44,526 nt of DNA. Origin: Streptomyces sp. CoH27. Lineage in GTDB: Bacteria; Actinomycetota; Actinomycetes; Streptomycetales; Streptomycetaceae. Both the position numbers and the translations under genes were made by a program. Location of the stretch: the NCBI RefSeq assembly GCF_020181035.1, contig NZ_JAIQYY010000015.1, forward strand, positions 1 through 44,526. Reading direction: 5' to 3'. This document shows positions 14,709 through 22,968 of the stretch, piece after piece; the first letter of the stretch is position 1, and the number at the start of each line of letters is the position of its first letter. The notes beneath the pieces were generated by a model that was not told where the DNA came from, did not search any database, and worked only from the letters and a program-made list of their open reading frames with translations.

Positions 14709-15748
14709 TGGTCGCGGTTGGCGGCGATCGTGCCGGGGGCCATGGTCTCGGGGTGCTGGGCGGCCGGGCCGTACTCGGTGAACTCGGCGGGCACCTTCGC
14801 CCCCTTCAGGACCGGGTAGACGTACATGTTCAGCGGCATGTCCTCCTGGAACTCCTTGGAGACCAGGAAGTCGATGAACGCCTTGGCGCCCTTGGGATTC
14901 TTGGCGTTGCTCAGCAGCCCGGCGAACTCGATCTGCCGGAAGCAGGTGCCGTTCGCCACGCCGGTCGGGGCGGTGCTGGGCCGCTTCGTGGCGTAGATGA
15001 CCTCAGCGGGCGGCGAGGAGGCGTACGACACGACGAGCGGCCGGTCACCGCCGGCCTTCTTGCCCTCGGAGGAGCCGGAGAACTCCTGGTAGTAGGCCTG
15101 CTCCCAGCCGTCGACGACCTTGACGCCATTGGCCTTGAGCTTCTTCCAGTAGTCCTGCCAGCCGTTGTCCCCGAACTGCGCGGCGCTGCCCAGCAGGAAA
15201 CCGAGGCCCGGCGAGGAGGTGGCCGCGTTCTCGGTGACGAGGAGGTTCTTGTACTCGGGCTTGGCCAGATCGGCGAAGGTCCGGGGCGGTGTCAGCTTGT
15301 GCTTGCTGAAGTACGCCTTGTCGTAGTTGACGCAGATGTCGCCGTAGTCGATCGGCGTGACCCGGTGCTTGGCCTGGTCGAGCTGGTAGGCGGCGCCCAC
15401 CTGGTCGAGGCCCTTGGCGGTGTACGGCTGGAAGAGGCTGTTGTCGAGGGCGCGGGAGAGCAAGGTGTTGTCGACACCGAAGAAGACGTCGCCCTGCGGG
15501 TTGTCCTTGGTGAGGATGGCCTTGTTGACGGCCTGCCCGGCGTCGCCGTCCTTGAGGACCTTGACCTTGTACCCGGAACTCTTCTCGAAGTCGGCGAGCA
15601 CGCTCTTGGAGACGGCCCACGAGTCGTGGCTGACGAGGGTGACGGTCTTGGAATCGGCGGGTGACGACGTGCCGTTGCCGGAACCGCACGCGGACAGACC
15701 GATCAGGCCGAGGCCGACCGCGGCGGCCACGAGGGTCTTGTTGTGCAC
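14672..15748 (-). CDS. thiB: Thiamine-binding lipoprotein of ABC importer
   Basis: 358 residues. The signal peptide ends in a lipobox (LSACGSG), so the mature protein is lipid-anchored outside the membrane. The mature sequence follows the ThiB pattern: VTLVSHDSWAVSKSVL, then GDAGQAVNKAIL and GDVFFGVDNTLLSRAL, with a Trp/Tyr-rich binding segment including WEQAYYQEFS. Start: GTG at 15748 with AGGAGG seven bases upstream. Expression should be shut off by thiamine pyrophosphate through the riboswitch at 15845-15931. It is the first gene of the operon. Good confidence, because the sequence and riboswitch agree. Confidence 0.9.
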   Translation of the reverse strand: MHNKTLVAAAVGLGLIGLSACGSGNGTSSPADSKTVTLVSHDSWAVSKSVLADFEKSSGYKVKVLKDGDAGQAVNKAILTKDNPQGDVFFGVDNTLLSRALDNSLFQPYTAKGLDQVGAAYQLDQAKHRVTPIDYGDICVNYDKAYFSKHKLTPPRTFADLAKPEYKNLLVTENAATSSPGLGFLLGSAAQFGDNGWQDYWKKLKANGVKVVDGWEQAYYQEFSGSSEGKKAGGDRPLVVSYASSPPAEVIYATKRPSTAPTGVANGTCFRQIEFAGLLSNAKNPKGAKAFIDFLVSKEFQEDMPLNMYVYPVLKGAKVPAEFTEYGPAAQHPETMAPGTIAANRDQWVKSWTSLVLK

Positions 15749-15785
15749 TGGATGTCCTCCTGGGGGTTGGCCAGGAAGAACGCGG

Positions 15786-15821
15786 CCCTGCCCGGCCTTC
15801 CGCGCAGGAGGCCGGGCAGGG
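15786..15821 (-). promoter_or_regulatory. Expression-platform hairpin below the TPP riboswitch
   Basis: On the minus strand CCCTGCCCGGCCT and AGGCCGGGCAGGG form a perfect 13-bp stem with a ten-base loop. Its apex contains CCTCCTG (15805-15811), an exact complement of the CAGGAGG ribosome binding site of thiB (15756-15762). It could act as an intrinsic terminator (no clear U-run) or bind the ribosome binding site. Confidence 0.65.
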
Positions 15822-15844
15822 CGCAACAGCTTGAGTGATGACCG

Positions 15845-15931
15845 AACTTCCTACCCAGAATGACCTGGGCGAGGTTCAGAGGGTCTGCGGCCCTGTCCGC
15901 CGCACTCTCAGCGCTGTGGCGCTCCCCTGTC
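15845..15931 (-). promoter_or_regulatory. TPP riboswitch (THI element)
   Basis: Minus-strand reading shows the conserved parts in order: ACAGGGGAGC (P1/P2 5' side), GCTGAGAG (15905-15912, the pyrimidine-sensing T-loop side), ACCCTCTGAACCT (GAACCT at 15872-15877), then GGTCATTCTGGGTAGGAAG (the diphosphate-sensing helix and 3' P1). This is an unusually clean match to the thi-box consensus. It lies just after the rlmN stop and about 100 nt before thiB. Known: TPP binding turns such genes off. Confidence 0.95.
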
Positions 15932-15961
15932 GGAATATGAAGATATGTGGACCCGGTCAGA

Positions 15962-17068
15962 TTACCGCTCGGTGGCCGCGAGCTGACCACAGGCTCCGTC
16001 GATCTCCTGCCCACGGGTGTCCCGGACGGTGACGGGCACCCCGTGCGCGGCGATGGCCTCGACGAACGCCTTCTCGTCCTCGGGCCGCGAGGCGGTCCAC
16101 TTGGTGCCCGGGGTCGGGTTCAGTGGAATGAGATTGACGTGCACGGGCTTGCCCCTGAGCAGTCGGCCGAGCCGGTCCCCCCGCCACGCCTGGTCGTTGA
16201 TGTCGCGGATGAGCGCGTACTCGATGGACAGCCGGCGCCCGCTCTTCTCGACGTACTCGAACCCGGCGTCCAGCACCTCGCGCACCTTCCACCGCGTGTT
16301 CACGGGGACGAGGGTGTCGCGCAGTTCGTCGTCGGGGGCGTGCAGGGAGATCGCGAGCCGGCACTTGAAGCCCTCGTCGGCGAACCGGTGGATGGCCGGC
16401 ACCAGCCCGACGGTCGAGACGGTGATCCCGCGCTGAGAGAGCCCGAGCCCGTCGGGGGCGGGATCGGTGAGCGCCCGGATCGCACCCACGACCCGGTTGT
16501 AGTTGGCGAGCGGCTCACCCATCCCCATGAAGACGATGTTCGAGAGCCGGGCAGGCCCGCCGGGCACCTCGCCGTCCCGCAGCGCCCGCATCCCGTCCAC
16601 GATCTGGTGGACGATCTCGGCGGTGGACAGATTCCGGTCGAGCCCGGCCTGCCCGGTGGCACAGAAGGGGCAGTTCATCCCGCATCCGGCCTGCGAGCTG
16701 ATGCACATGGTGACCCGGTCCGGATACCGCATCAGCACGGACTCGACCAGCGTGCCGTCGAACAGCCGCCACAGCGTCTTGCGGGTGGCGCCCTGGTCGG
16801 TCGACAGATGCCGGACGACCGTCATCAGCTCCGGGAACAGCGCTTCGCGCAGCCTCTCCCGCGAGCCGGCGGGGATGTCCGTCCACTGGTCCGGGTCGTG
16901 CGCGTACCGCGCGAAGTAGTGCTGCGAGAGCTGCTTGGCACGGAACGGCTTCTCACCGATCCCGGCCACGGCTTCCTTGCGCTCGGCGGGCGTGAGGTCG
17001 GCGAGATGCCGCGGCGGCTTCTTGGCTCCGCGCGGGGCGACGAAAGTGAGTTCTCCGGGCTTAGGCAT
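15962..17068 (-). CDS. rlmN: 23S rRNA (A2503-C2)/tRNA (A37-C2) methyltransferase RlmN, radical SAM
   Basis: 368 residues. The radical-SAM cluster ligands are Cys129, Cys133 and Cys136 in CGMNCPFC. GMGEPLANYN is the SAM-binding GGE-like motif, and the conserved C-terminal Cys needed for methyl transfer is in the GACGQL segment. Role: adds a methyl to C2 of A2503 in 23S rRNA and of A37 in some tRNAs, using two SAM and an enzyme-bound methyl intermediate. Start: ATG at 17068 with TAAGG upstream. The open frame continues far upstream to 18661, but that part is antisense to yceI and cdsA and is not coding. Confidence 0.95.
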   Translation of the reverse strand: MPKPGELTFVAPRGAKKPPRHLADLTPAERKEAVAGIGEKPFRAKQLSQHYFARYAHDPDQWTDIPAGSRERLREALFPELMTVVRHLSTDQGATRKTLWRLFDGTLVESVLMRYPDRVTMCISSQAGCGMNCPFCATGQAGLDRNLSTAEIVHQIVDGMRALRDGEVPGGPARLSNIVFMGMGEPLANYNRVVGAIRALTDPAPDGLGLSQRGITVSTVGLVPAIHRFADEGFKCRLAISLHAPDDELRDTLVPVNTRWKVREVLDAGFEYVEKSGRRLSIEYALIRDINDQAWRGDRLGRLLRGKPVHVNLIPLNPTPGTKWTASRPEDEKAFVEAIAAHGVPVTVRDTRGQEIDGACGQLAATER

Positions 17069-17221
17069 GGCCTTACCAGTGTCGCAGATCGAACAGGGTG
17101 GCCCGCTGCGCTCGTTCCCCGGGGGGTGCGCGGGGTGGCGGCCTGTGAAGTTCTGTCGGGAAACGGTCGGGTTTCCTGGTCGGCCCTTGTCCCGCCTTTT
17201 GCCATGTCGTAGCAACAGGCC

Positions 17222-17887
17222 ATGAAGTTCTTCGGCCGCAACTCCCCCCACCGGCACGCGCAGTCCCCCGGCGCGCCCGTGGCGACCACCGCTGCGGTGG
17301 CCGGTGCCACCGCCACCGCCGTACTGCCCGATCCCGAGCTGGCGCACCTGACCGGCGAGTGGCTGATCGATCCCGCGCACAGCAGGATCGGGTTCTCGGT
17401 GCGGCACGCGATGGTGACGACGGTGCGCGGTGCCTTTCCGCAGTACGAGAGCCGCCTGTACTTCGACGGCCGTGACCCGTCCCGGTCCCGGGCCGACATC
17501 GTGGTGTACACCGCCAGTGTCGACACGGGGGTCGAGCAGCGGGACGCGCACCTCGTCGGCCGCCCGTTCCTGGACTCCGCGACCTATCCGCGGATGACGT
17601 TCACGAGCACCGCCGTGCGGCTCGTGGGCAAGGACGTCTACCGGATGGCCGGCGACCTCACGATCAAGGACACCACCCGCCCGGTCGACCTGGACCTCAC
17701 GTACATCGGCCACGTCACCGACGCGTTCGGTGACGAGCGGGTCGGCTTCGACGGCACCACCACGATCAACCGCTCCGACTGGGGTCTGACCTACGACGCC
17801 CGGATCGCCCAGGGCGGCGCCATGGTGAGCGAGACGGTCCGCCTCCAGTTCGACCTCGCGGCCATCCGCGTCACACCGGGCGCCTGA
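17222..17887 (+). CDS. YceI-family lipid-binding protein
   Basis: 221 residues. An Ala/Thr-rich lead of about 45 residues comes before a YceI lipocalin-like barrel: WLIDPAHSRIGFSVRHAMVT, RDAHLVGRPFLDSATYPRMT and a GDLTIKDTTRPVDLDL strand. Known: YceI proteins bind polyisoprenoid or amphiphilic lipids; the function in actinobacteria is unclear. The N-terminus is not a clean signal peptide (no long hydrophobic core), so this copy may stay in the cytoplasm. It is a free-standing gene, divergent from rlmN with a 153-bp gap, and convergent with cdsA. Confidence 0.88.
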   Translation: MKFFGRNSPHRHAQSPGAPVATTAAVAGATATAVLPDPELAHLTGEWLIDPAHSRIGFSVRHAMVTTVRGAFPQYESRLYFDGRDPSRSRADIVVYTASVDTGVEQRDAHLVGRPFLDSATYPRMTFTSTAVRLVGKDVYRMAGDLTIKDTTRPVDLDLTYIGHVTDAFGDERVGFDGTTTINRSDWGLTYDARIAQGGAMVSETVRLQFDLAAIRVTPGA

Positions 17888-17899
17888 GCCTGGACACAC

Positions 17900-17935
17900 C
17901 GGTGCCCCCGTCCCGCGCCCAGGACGGGGGCACCG
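17900..17935. terminator. Bidirectional terminator between yceI-like gene and cdsA
   Basis: CGGTGCCCCCGTCC (17900) and GGACGGGGGCACCG (ending 17935) form a perfect 14-bp stem with an eight-base loop between convergent genes. Confidence 0.85.
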
Positions 17936-17976
17936 TCGTATGCCTCGTCGTACGGCCCTCTGCTCACGCTCACGGC

Positions 17977-19143
17977 TCACGCGGAGCCGACGAACACCAC
18001 CAGCAGCAACCACACCACCGGAGCCGTCGGCAGCAATGAGTCCAGCCGGTCCATGATGCCCCCATGACCCGGCAGCAGCGTGCCCATGTCCTTGATGCCC
18101 AGGTCGCGCTTGATCATGGACTCGCCGAGATCGCCCAGGGTGGCGCTGGCCGCGACCGCGAGGCCGAGGAGCAGCCCCTGCCACCAGGTGCCGTCGTCGA
18201 TCAGGAACTGCATGCACAGCGCGCCCGCGACCATCGCGAAGGTCACCGCGCCCAGCAGGCCCTCGCGGGTCTTGCCGGGACTGATGCGCGGGGCCAGCTT
18301 GTGCCTGCCGAAGCGCCAGCCGACCGCGTAGGCGCCGGTGTCGCTGACGACGGTCAGGAGCAGGAAGGTCAGGACACGCCAGGGGCCGTCCTTCGCCGTC
18401 AGCATCATCGCGACGAACGTGGCCAGGAACGGCACGTAGAACGCCGCGAAGACGCCCGCCGTGACGTCCTTGAGGTAGCCCTCGGGTGGCTCCGTCATCC
18501 GCCAGACCAGGGCCGCGAGAGCGGTCAGCGCCATGGCGACCCACGCCCCCTCGGCGCCGCGCACATACCCGGCGACCACCATCGCCGCACCGCCCACCGC
18601 GAGCGGCACGAGCGGCGCGTTGATGCCCTTGCGCTCCCGCAGCCTGCTCGTCAGCTCCCACAGGCCCACGACCACGGCAGCCGCGATCACGCCGACGAAC
18701 ACGGCCTTGCGGACGAACAGGGACGCGACGATCACCACACCGAGCCCGACCCCGACCCCTATGGCCGCGCTCAGGTCACGGCCCGCGCTCTTCTTCTGCG
18801 GCGCTGGCGCCGGCTGGGGGGCGTCGGGCATGGGCTCCGGATTCTGGTTCTCGGCAGGCAGGGACCCGGCCGGTGCGGGCTCGGGCCATGCCTCGCCGGC
18901 GGCCTCGTTGCGGAACAAGGGGCCACTCGGCCGAGCGGCCCCCCGGTCGTCGTCCTGGTCATCGCCGTATCGAGATACGGCGGGTCCGTCGGGCACGATG
19001 GGCATGGGGCGAGTGTGCTGCGCCTCAGGCGCATCGTACGCGGGACCCGCCGGGGCGGCTCCCTGGGCAGGACCACCCTCGGTGGGCCCCCAGTAGCCGG
19101 CCTGACCCGCCGATGGCGGCGCCCCCCAGGAAGAGTCGCTCAT
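17977..19143 (-). CDS. cdsA: Phosphatidate cytidylyltransferase
   Basis: 388 residues, making CDP-diacylglycerol from phosphatidate and CTP in the membrane. A long hydrophilic Pro/Ala/Gly-rich N-terminal extension (about 1-125) comes before eight or so membrane helices. The family signature is near the C-terminus: KRDLGIKDMGTLLPGHGGIM with the following DRLDS. SDTGAYAVGWRFGRHKLAPR and SPGKTREG are further hallmarks. Start: the ATG at 19143 overlaps the frr stop as ATGA, so it is translationally coupled to frr. The extension is about twice what Escherichia coli CdsA has; its function is unknown. Confidence 0.93.
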   Translation of the reverse strand: MSDSSWGAPPSAGQAGYWGPTEGGPAQGAAPAGPAYDAPEAQHTRPMPIVPDGPAVSRYGDDQDDDRGAARPSGPLFRNEAAGEAWPEPAPAGSLPAENQNPEPMPDAPQPAPAPQKKSAGRDLSAAIGVGVGLGVVIVASLFVRKAVFVGVIAAAVVVGLWELTSRLRERKGINAPLVPLAVGGAAMVVAGYVRGAEGAWVAMALTALAALVWRMTEPPEGYLKDVTAGVFAAFYVPFLATFVAMMLTAKDGPWRVLTFLLLTVVSDTGAYAVGWRFGRHKLAPRISPGKTREGLLGAVTFAMVAGALCMQFLIDDGTWWQGLLLGLAVAASATLGDLGESMIKRDLGIKDMGTLLPGHGGIMDRLDSLLPTAPVVWLLLVVFVGSA

Positions 19144-19700
19144 CAGACTTCGAGCAGCTCCGCTTCCTTGTGCTTCAGCAGCTCGTCCACCTGCGCGACG
19201 TACTTCGACGTGAGGTCGTCCAGCTCCTTCTCCGCGCGGCGGCCCTCGTCCTCGCCGACCTCGCCGTCCTTGACGGCCTTGTCGATGGCGTCCTTGGCCT
19301 TGCGGCGCACGGAGCGGATGGAGACCCGGGAGTCCTCCGCCTTGTGCTTGGCGACCTTGATGAACTCGCGGCGGCGCTCCTCGGTCAGCTCCGGGAAGAC
19401 CACACGGATGATGTTGCCGTCGTTGCTGGGGTTGACGCCCAGGTCGGAGTCGCGGATCGCCTGCTCGATGTTGCGCAGCGCGGTCTTGTCGAACGGCGTC
19501 ACAACCGCCATGCGCGGCTCCGGCACGGAGAACGAGGCCAGCTGGTTGATCGGCGTCAGGGCACCGTAGTAGTCGGCCACGATCTTGTTGAACATCGCCG
19601 GGTGCGCACGGCCGGTGCGGATCGCGGCGAAGTCCTCCTTGGCGACCACGACGGCCTTCTCCATCTTCTCCTCGGCTTCGAGGAGGGTCTCTTCGATCAC
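19143..19700 (-). CDS. frr: Ribosome recycling factor
   Basis: 185 residues, the normal length. Starting IEETLLEAEEKMEKAV, it contains the invariant FAAIRTGRAHPAM and NDGNIIRVVFPELTEERR segments and ends in the helical KHKAEDSRVSIRSVRR and KELDD region. Role: with EF-G it splits the post-termination ribosome. Start: GTG at 19700 is chosen because AGGAG lies six bases upstream; the adjacent GTG at 19703 is too close to it. The open frame upstream to 19961 is not supported. Confidence 0.95.
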   Translation of the reverse strand: MIEETLLEAEEKMEKAVVVAKEDFAAIRTGRAHPAMFNKIVADYYGALTPINQLASFSVPEPRMAVVTPFDKTALRNIEQAIRDSDLGVNPSNDGNIIRVVFPELTEERRREFIKVAKHKAEDSRVSIRSVRRKAKDAIDKAVKDGEVGEDEGRRAEKELDDLTSKYVAQVDELLKHKEAELLEV

Positions 19701-19845
19701 CACTTGCTCCTGCGTGTCTTGAGTAAGGCCCGGCTGCGGTTCCCGGAGTCGGGCGGCGGCCGGCTGCGTCGCGTCTGCTTCCTGCACGGTTCCGGACCGG
19801 CAGGACATTGTCCATCCCCCGGCCGGGAACCGGGTGGTCCTGAGC

Positions 19846-20604
19846 TCAGTCCCGGCTTCCCTGGTCACCCACCAGCGTGCCGATCTTCTCACCCTTGACC
19901 GCCCGCGCGATATTGCCCTCCGCGAGCAGCTCGAAGACGAGGATCGGCAGCTTGTTGTCACGGCACAGCGTGATCGCGGTGGCGTCGGCGACCTTCAGGT
20001 CGCGGGTGATGACCTCGCCGTAGCCGAGCGAGTCGAACTTGACGGCGTCGGGGTTCTTCTTGGGGTCGGAGTCGTAGACCCCGTCCACGCCGTTCTTGCC
20101 CATGAGCAGCGCCTCGGCGTCGATCTCCAGGGCACGCTGCGCGGCGGTGGTGTCGGTGGAGAAGTACGGCATGCCCATACCGGCGCCGAAGATGACCACG
20201 CGGCCCTTCTCCAGGTGGCGCACGGCGCGCAGCGGGATGTACGGCTCGGCGACCTGGCCCATCGTGATGGCGGTCTGCACCCGGCTGTCGATGCCCTCCT
20301 TCTCCAGGAAGTCCTGGAGGGCGAGGCAGTTCATCACGGTGCCGAGCATGCCCATGTAGTCGGAGCGGGCCCGGTCCATGCCGCGCTGCTGGAGCTCGGC
20401 GCCGCGGAAGAAGTTGCCGCCGCCGATGACGACCGCGATCTCGGCGCCGTCCCGGACGACGGCCGCGATCTCGCGGGCGATCTTGTGCACCACGTCCGGG
20501 TCCACGCCCAGGCCGCCACCGCCGGAGAAGGCCTCTCCGGACAGCTTCAGCAGAAACCGGCCGCGCACTTTGCCGTCGTCGCTCTTCTGGGCCTTGGTGG
20601 TCAT
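19846..20604 (-). CDS. pyrH: UMP kinase
   Basis: 252 residues, hexameric bacterial UMP kinase of the amino-acid-kinase fold: UMP + ATP to UDP + ADP. Seen: FLLKLSGEAF (phosphate-binding Lys), AVVIGGGNFFRG, TDTTAAQRALEIDAEALLMG, and a KLPILVFELLAEGNIARAV segment near the C-terminus. Start: ATG at 20604 with GGCGGGA upstream; an in-frame ATG ten codons earlier has a poorer site. It lies between tsf and frr, the standard bacterial order, though hairpins on both sides suggest partly separate expression. Confidence 0.95.
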   Translation of the reverse strand: MTTKAQKSDDGKVRGRFLLKLSGEAFSGGGGLGVDPDVVHKIAREIAAVVRDGAEIAVVIGGGNFFRGAELQQRGMDRARSDYMGMLGTVMNCLALQDFLEKEGIDSRVQTAITMGQVAEPYIPLRAVRHLEKGRVVIFGAGMGMPYFSTDTTAAQRALEIDAEALLMGKNGVDGVYDSDPKKNPDAVKFDSLGYGEVITRDLKVADATAITLCRDNKLPILVFELLAEGNIARAVKGEKIGTLVGDQGSRD

Positions 20605-20643
20605 GGGAGATCCCGCCTCTTTCACGTGTTGCACATACGAAGA

Positions 20644-20693
20644 AGGCCATTGCCGGTGGGGTCGCTTTTCGCTCCCATGCGCGGCAATGGCCT
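20644..20693 (-). terminator. Hairpin upstream of pyrH
   Basis: AGGCCATTGCCG (20644-20655) is the exact inverted copy of CGGCAATGGCCT (20682-20693), and the loop holds GGAGCGAAAAGCGACCCC-like material. On the minus strand a TCTTCGT tract follows. It lies between tsf and pyrH and looks like an intrinsic terminator or attenuator. Confidence 0.7.
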
Positions 20694-20777
20694 CCTCGTC
20701 AGATCTGCTGCCGTCCGCCTCACGCCGGGGTGTGGCGGTGTACGCGGACGACTGCTTACGACCCTATCGGGAATTCC

Positions 20778-20795
20778 CCCGGGATTGGTCCCGGG
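20778..20795 (-). terminator. Short tetraloop hairpin after tsf
   Basis: CCCGGGA-TTGG-TCCCGGG, a perfect seven-bp stem, 38 bp beyond the tsf stop. It may be a first terminator before the larger one at 20644-20693. Confidence 0.5.
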
Positions 20796-20832
20796 TTCTG
20801 TCCACGGGCCGTGCGTCGATCGCGGTACGGAC

Positions 20833-21669
20833 TCAGATGCCGACCTTGATGCGCGCGAAGCGCTTCAGGGTGACACCGGCCTCGTCCAGAACCTTCTGGA
20901 CCGACTTCTTGTTGTCCAGCGCGTACGGCTGGCCGAGCAGCGTGGCGTCCTTGAAGAAGCCGTTGAGGCGACCCTCGACGATCTTGGCGATCGCGGCCTC
21001 GGGCTTGCCCTCGGCGCGGGTGGTCTCCTCGGCGATGCGACGCTCGGACTCGACGACCTCGGCCGGCACCTCCTCCTGGGAGAGGTACTTCGGCGCGAAG
21101 GCGGCGATGTGCTGGGCGACGCCCCTGGCGACCTCGGCGTTCGGCTTGTCGAACTCGACCAGGACACCGATCTGCGGGGGCAGGTCGGGCATGGTCTTGT
21201 GCATGTAGGAGGTGACGTAGCCGTCGGAGAACTGCGCGAAGCGGTCCAGGACGATCTTCTCACCGAGGGTGGCGTTGGCCTCGTCCACGAACGCCTGGAC
21301 GGTCTTGCCGGCCTCGATCTCGGAGCCGAGCAGGGCCTCGATGTCGGCCGGGTTCGTCTTGGCGACGTGCTCGGCGATGGTCTGGGCCACGGCCTGGAAC
21401 TTCTCGCCCTTGGCGACGAAGTCCGTCTCGCACTTCAGCTCGACGAGGACGCCGGTGGAGTTGTCGTCGGCGATGATGGAGACCACGGCGCCGTTCTCGG
21501 CGGAGCGGCCCTCGCGCTTGGCGACGCCCTTCTGGCCCTTGATGCGCAGCGCCTCGACGGCCTTCTCGACGTTGCCCTCGGCCTCGTCCAGCGCCTTCTT
21601 GCAGTCCATCATGCCGGCGCCGGTGAGCTCACGGAGCTTCTTGACGTCGGCGGCGGTGTAGTTCGCCAT
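20833..21669 (-). CDS. tsf: Elongation factor Ts
   Basis: 278 residues. It starts MANYTAADVKKLRELTGAGM, the universal EF-Ts opening, continues DCKKALDEAEGNVEKAVE, and has the EF-Tu-contacting core GVLVELKCETDFVAK. Role: nucleotide exchange on EF-Tu. Start: ATG at 21669; only a weak GAGAAAG site is visible. It lies 151 bp downstream of rpsB, with a hairpin between them. Confidence 0.96.
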   Translation of the reverse strand: MANYTAADVKKLRELTGAGMMDCKKALDEAEGNVEKAVEALRIKGQKGVAKREGRSAENGAVVSIIADDNSTGVLVELKCETDFVAKGEKFQAVAQTIAEHVAKTNPADIEALLGSEIEAGKTVQAFVDEANATLGEKIVLDRFAQFSDGYVTSYMHKTMPDLPPQIGVLVEFDKPNAEVARGVAQHIAAFAPKYLSQEEVPAEVVESERRIAEETTRAEGKPEAAIAKIVEGRLNGFFKDATLLGQPYALDNKKSVQKVLDEAGVTLKRFARIKVGI

Positions 21670-21775
21670 GAGTCTGTGAGTCTTTCTCGAAGTCTGGAGA
21701 ATCTTCAGGTCAGCACGGTTTGCGTTCCCCATGTAGTCGGGGTTGGCATACGTCGTACCGACCTACGGGTGAACA

Positions 21776-21806
21776 GCGGGGGCGGACTTCATGTCAGCGC
21801 CCCCGC
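21776..21806 (-). terminator. Hairpin between rpsB and tsf
   Basis: GCGGGGGCG (21776-21784) pairs with CGCCCCCGC (21798-21806) around a 13-base loop, 14 bp after the rpsB stop. It probably lowers read-through into tsf or trims the mRNA, a common arrangement for this pair. Confidence 0.6.
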
Positions 21807-21820
21807 CGTCAACGCGTGCG

Positions 21821-22696
21821 TCAGGCCTGCTCGCCCTCGGCGGCCGGAGCCTCGGCAGCCGGAGCCTCGGCAGCCGGAGCCTCAGCGGCGGCCTCAGCCG
21901 GCTTCTCGGCCTCGTCGGCCTTCTTCTCACCCTCAAGCAGGTCGCGCTCCCACTCGGCAAGCGGCTCGCCCGCGGCCTTCTCGCCCTTCTCACCGGCGGC
22001 CACGCCGGAACGGGCGATGAGGCCCTCGGCGACGGCGTCGGCGATCACACGGGTGAGCAGGGTGACGGAGCGGATCGCGTCGTCGTTGCCCGGGATCTTG
22101 TAGTCGACCTCGTCGGGGTCGCAGTTGGTGTCGAGGATCGCGACGACCGGAATGTTCAGCTTCCGGGCCTCACCAACGGCGATGTGCTCCTTCTTGGTGT
22201 CCACGATCCAGACGGCGCTCGGCACCTTCTGCATCTCGCGGATACCACCGAGGGTCTTCTCCAGCTTGGCCTTCTCACGCGAGAGGACCAGGAGCTCCTT
22301 CTTGGTCAGACCGGAGGACGCGACGTCCTCGAAGTCGATCTGCTCCAGCTCCTTCAGGCGCTGCAGACGCTTGTAGACGGTCGAGAAGTTGGTGAGCATG
22401 CCGCCCAGCCAGCGCTGGTTGACGTAGGGCATGCCGACGCGGGTCGCCTGCTCGGCGATGGCCTCCTGCGCCTGCTTCTTCGTGCCGACGAACATGACCG
22501 TGCCGCCGTGGGCGACGGTCTCCTTGACGAACTCGTAGGCGCGGTCGATGTACGACAGCGACTGGAGCAGGTCGATGATGTAGATGCCGTTGCGCTCGGT
22601 GAAGATGAAGCGCTTCATCTTCGGGTTCCAGCGACGGGTCTGGTGACCGAAGTGGACGCCGCTCTCCAGCAGCTCCCGCATCGTGACGACGGCCAT
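21821..22696 (-). CDS. rpsB: 30S ribosomal protein S2
   Basis: 291 residues. The core (1-240) is typical: MRELLESGVHFGHQTRRWNP, GTKKQAQEAI, NQRWLGGMLTNF and NIPVVAILDTNCDPDEVDY. The tail from about 245 is an acidic, Ala-rich extension made of AEAPA repeats; the DNA shows 15-bp repeats (GGAGCCTCGGCAGCC) at about 21842-21880. Start: ATG at 22696 with AAGGAG upstream. The long frame upstream to 23410 is not coding. A TACACT at 22867-22872 (minus) could be a -10 element, but no good -35 is visible. Confidence 0.96.
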   Translation of the reverse strand: MAVVTMRELLESGVHFGHQTRRWNPKMKRFIFTERNGIYIIDLLQSLSYIDRAYEFVKETVAHGGTVMFVGTKKQAQEAIAEQATRVGMPYVNQRWLGGMLTNFSTVYKRLQRLKELEQIDFEDVASSGLTKKELLVLSREKAKLEKTLGGIREMQKVPSAVWIVDTKKEHIAVGEARKLNIPVVAILDTNCDPDEVDYKIPGNDDAIRSVTLLTRVIADAVAEGLIARSGVAAGEKGEKAAGEPLAEWERDLLEGEKKADEAEKPAEAAAEAPAAEAPAAEAPAAEGEQA

Positions 22697-22796
22697 GGCC
22701 GTATCTCCTTGAGTTCCTCGGTTGTGCCGCGAAAGCCGGACGGCCTCCACGCCTGACGCCCGCGATGCGCCGTGCCACAGAGGACCGAGAGGCGCT

Positions 22797-22824
22797 GACA
22801 CCGACCGCTTGGCGGCCCGGTGTC
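22797..22824 (-). promoter_or_regulatory. Hairpin in the rpsB upstream region
   Basis: GACACCG and CGGTGTC enclose CCGC and GCGG, making about 11 paired bases with small bulges, roughly 100 nt before the rpsB start. It may be part of a leader RNA for S2 autoregulation, but I recognise no known leader family. Confidence 0.35.
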
Positions 22825-22968
22825 GGGGCGTGCGAAGTCGACCCGGTGACCCGGATCGCCAGAAGAAGTGTACGGGACCGCCGGGGCACCGGGTGACGCC
22901 GCTGTCCACAACCGGGGAGTAGTCCACAGACTCCGGCCGTGATCGGCGGGGTGGGGGACGGTTGTCGC

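Noticed and set aside
15934..15960. Promoter of the thiB operon (CTGACC and CATATT on minus)
   Set aside because: Spacing is only about 15 bp and the -35 match is weak; transcription could also enter from rlmN.
17069..18661. Minus-strand extension of rlmN
   Set aside because: It is antisense to the YceI gene and out of phase within cdsA; rlmN orthologues start at the MPKPGELTF position.
22697..22968. Known rpsB leader RNA family
   Set aside because: One hairpin is visible but no conserved S2 leader pattern; comparative data would be needed.
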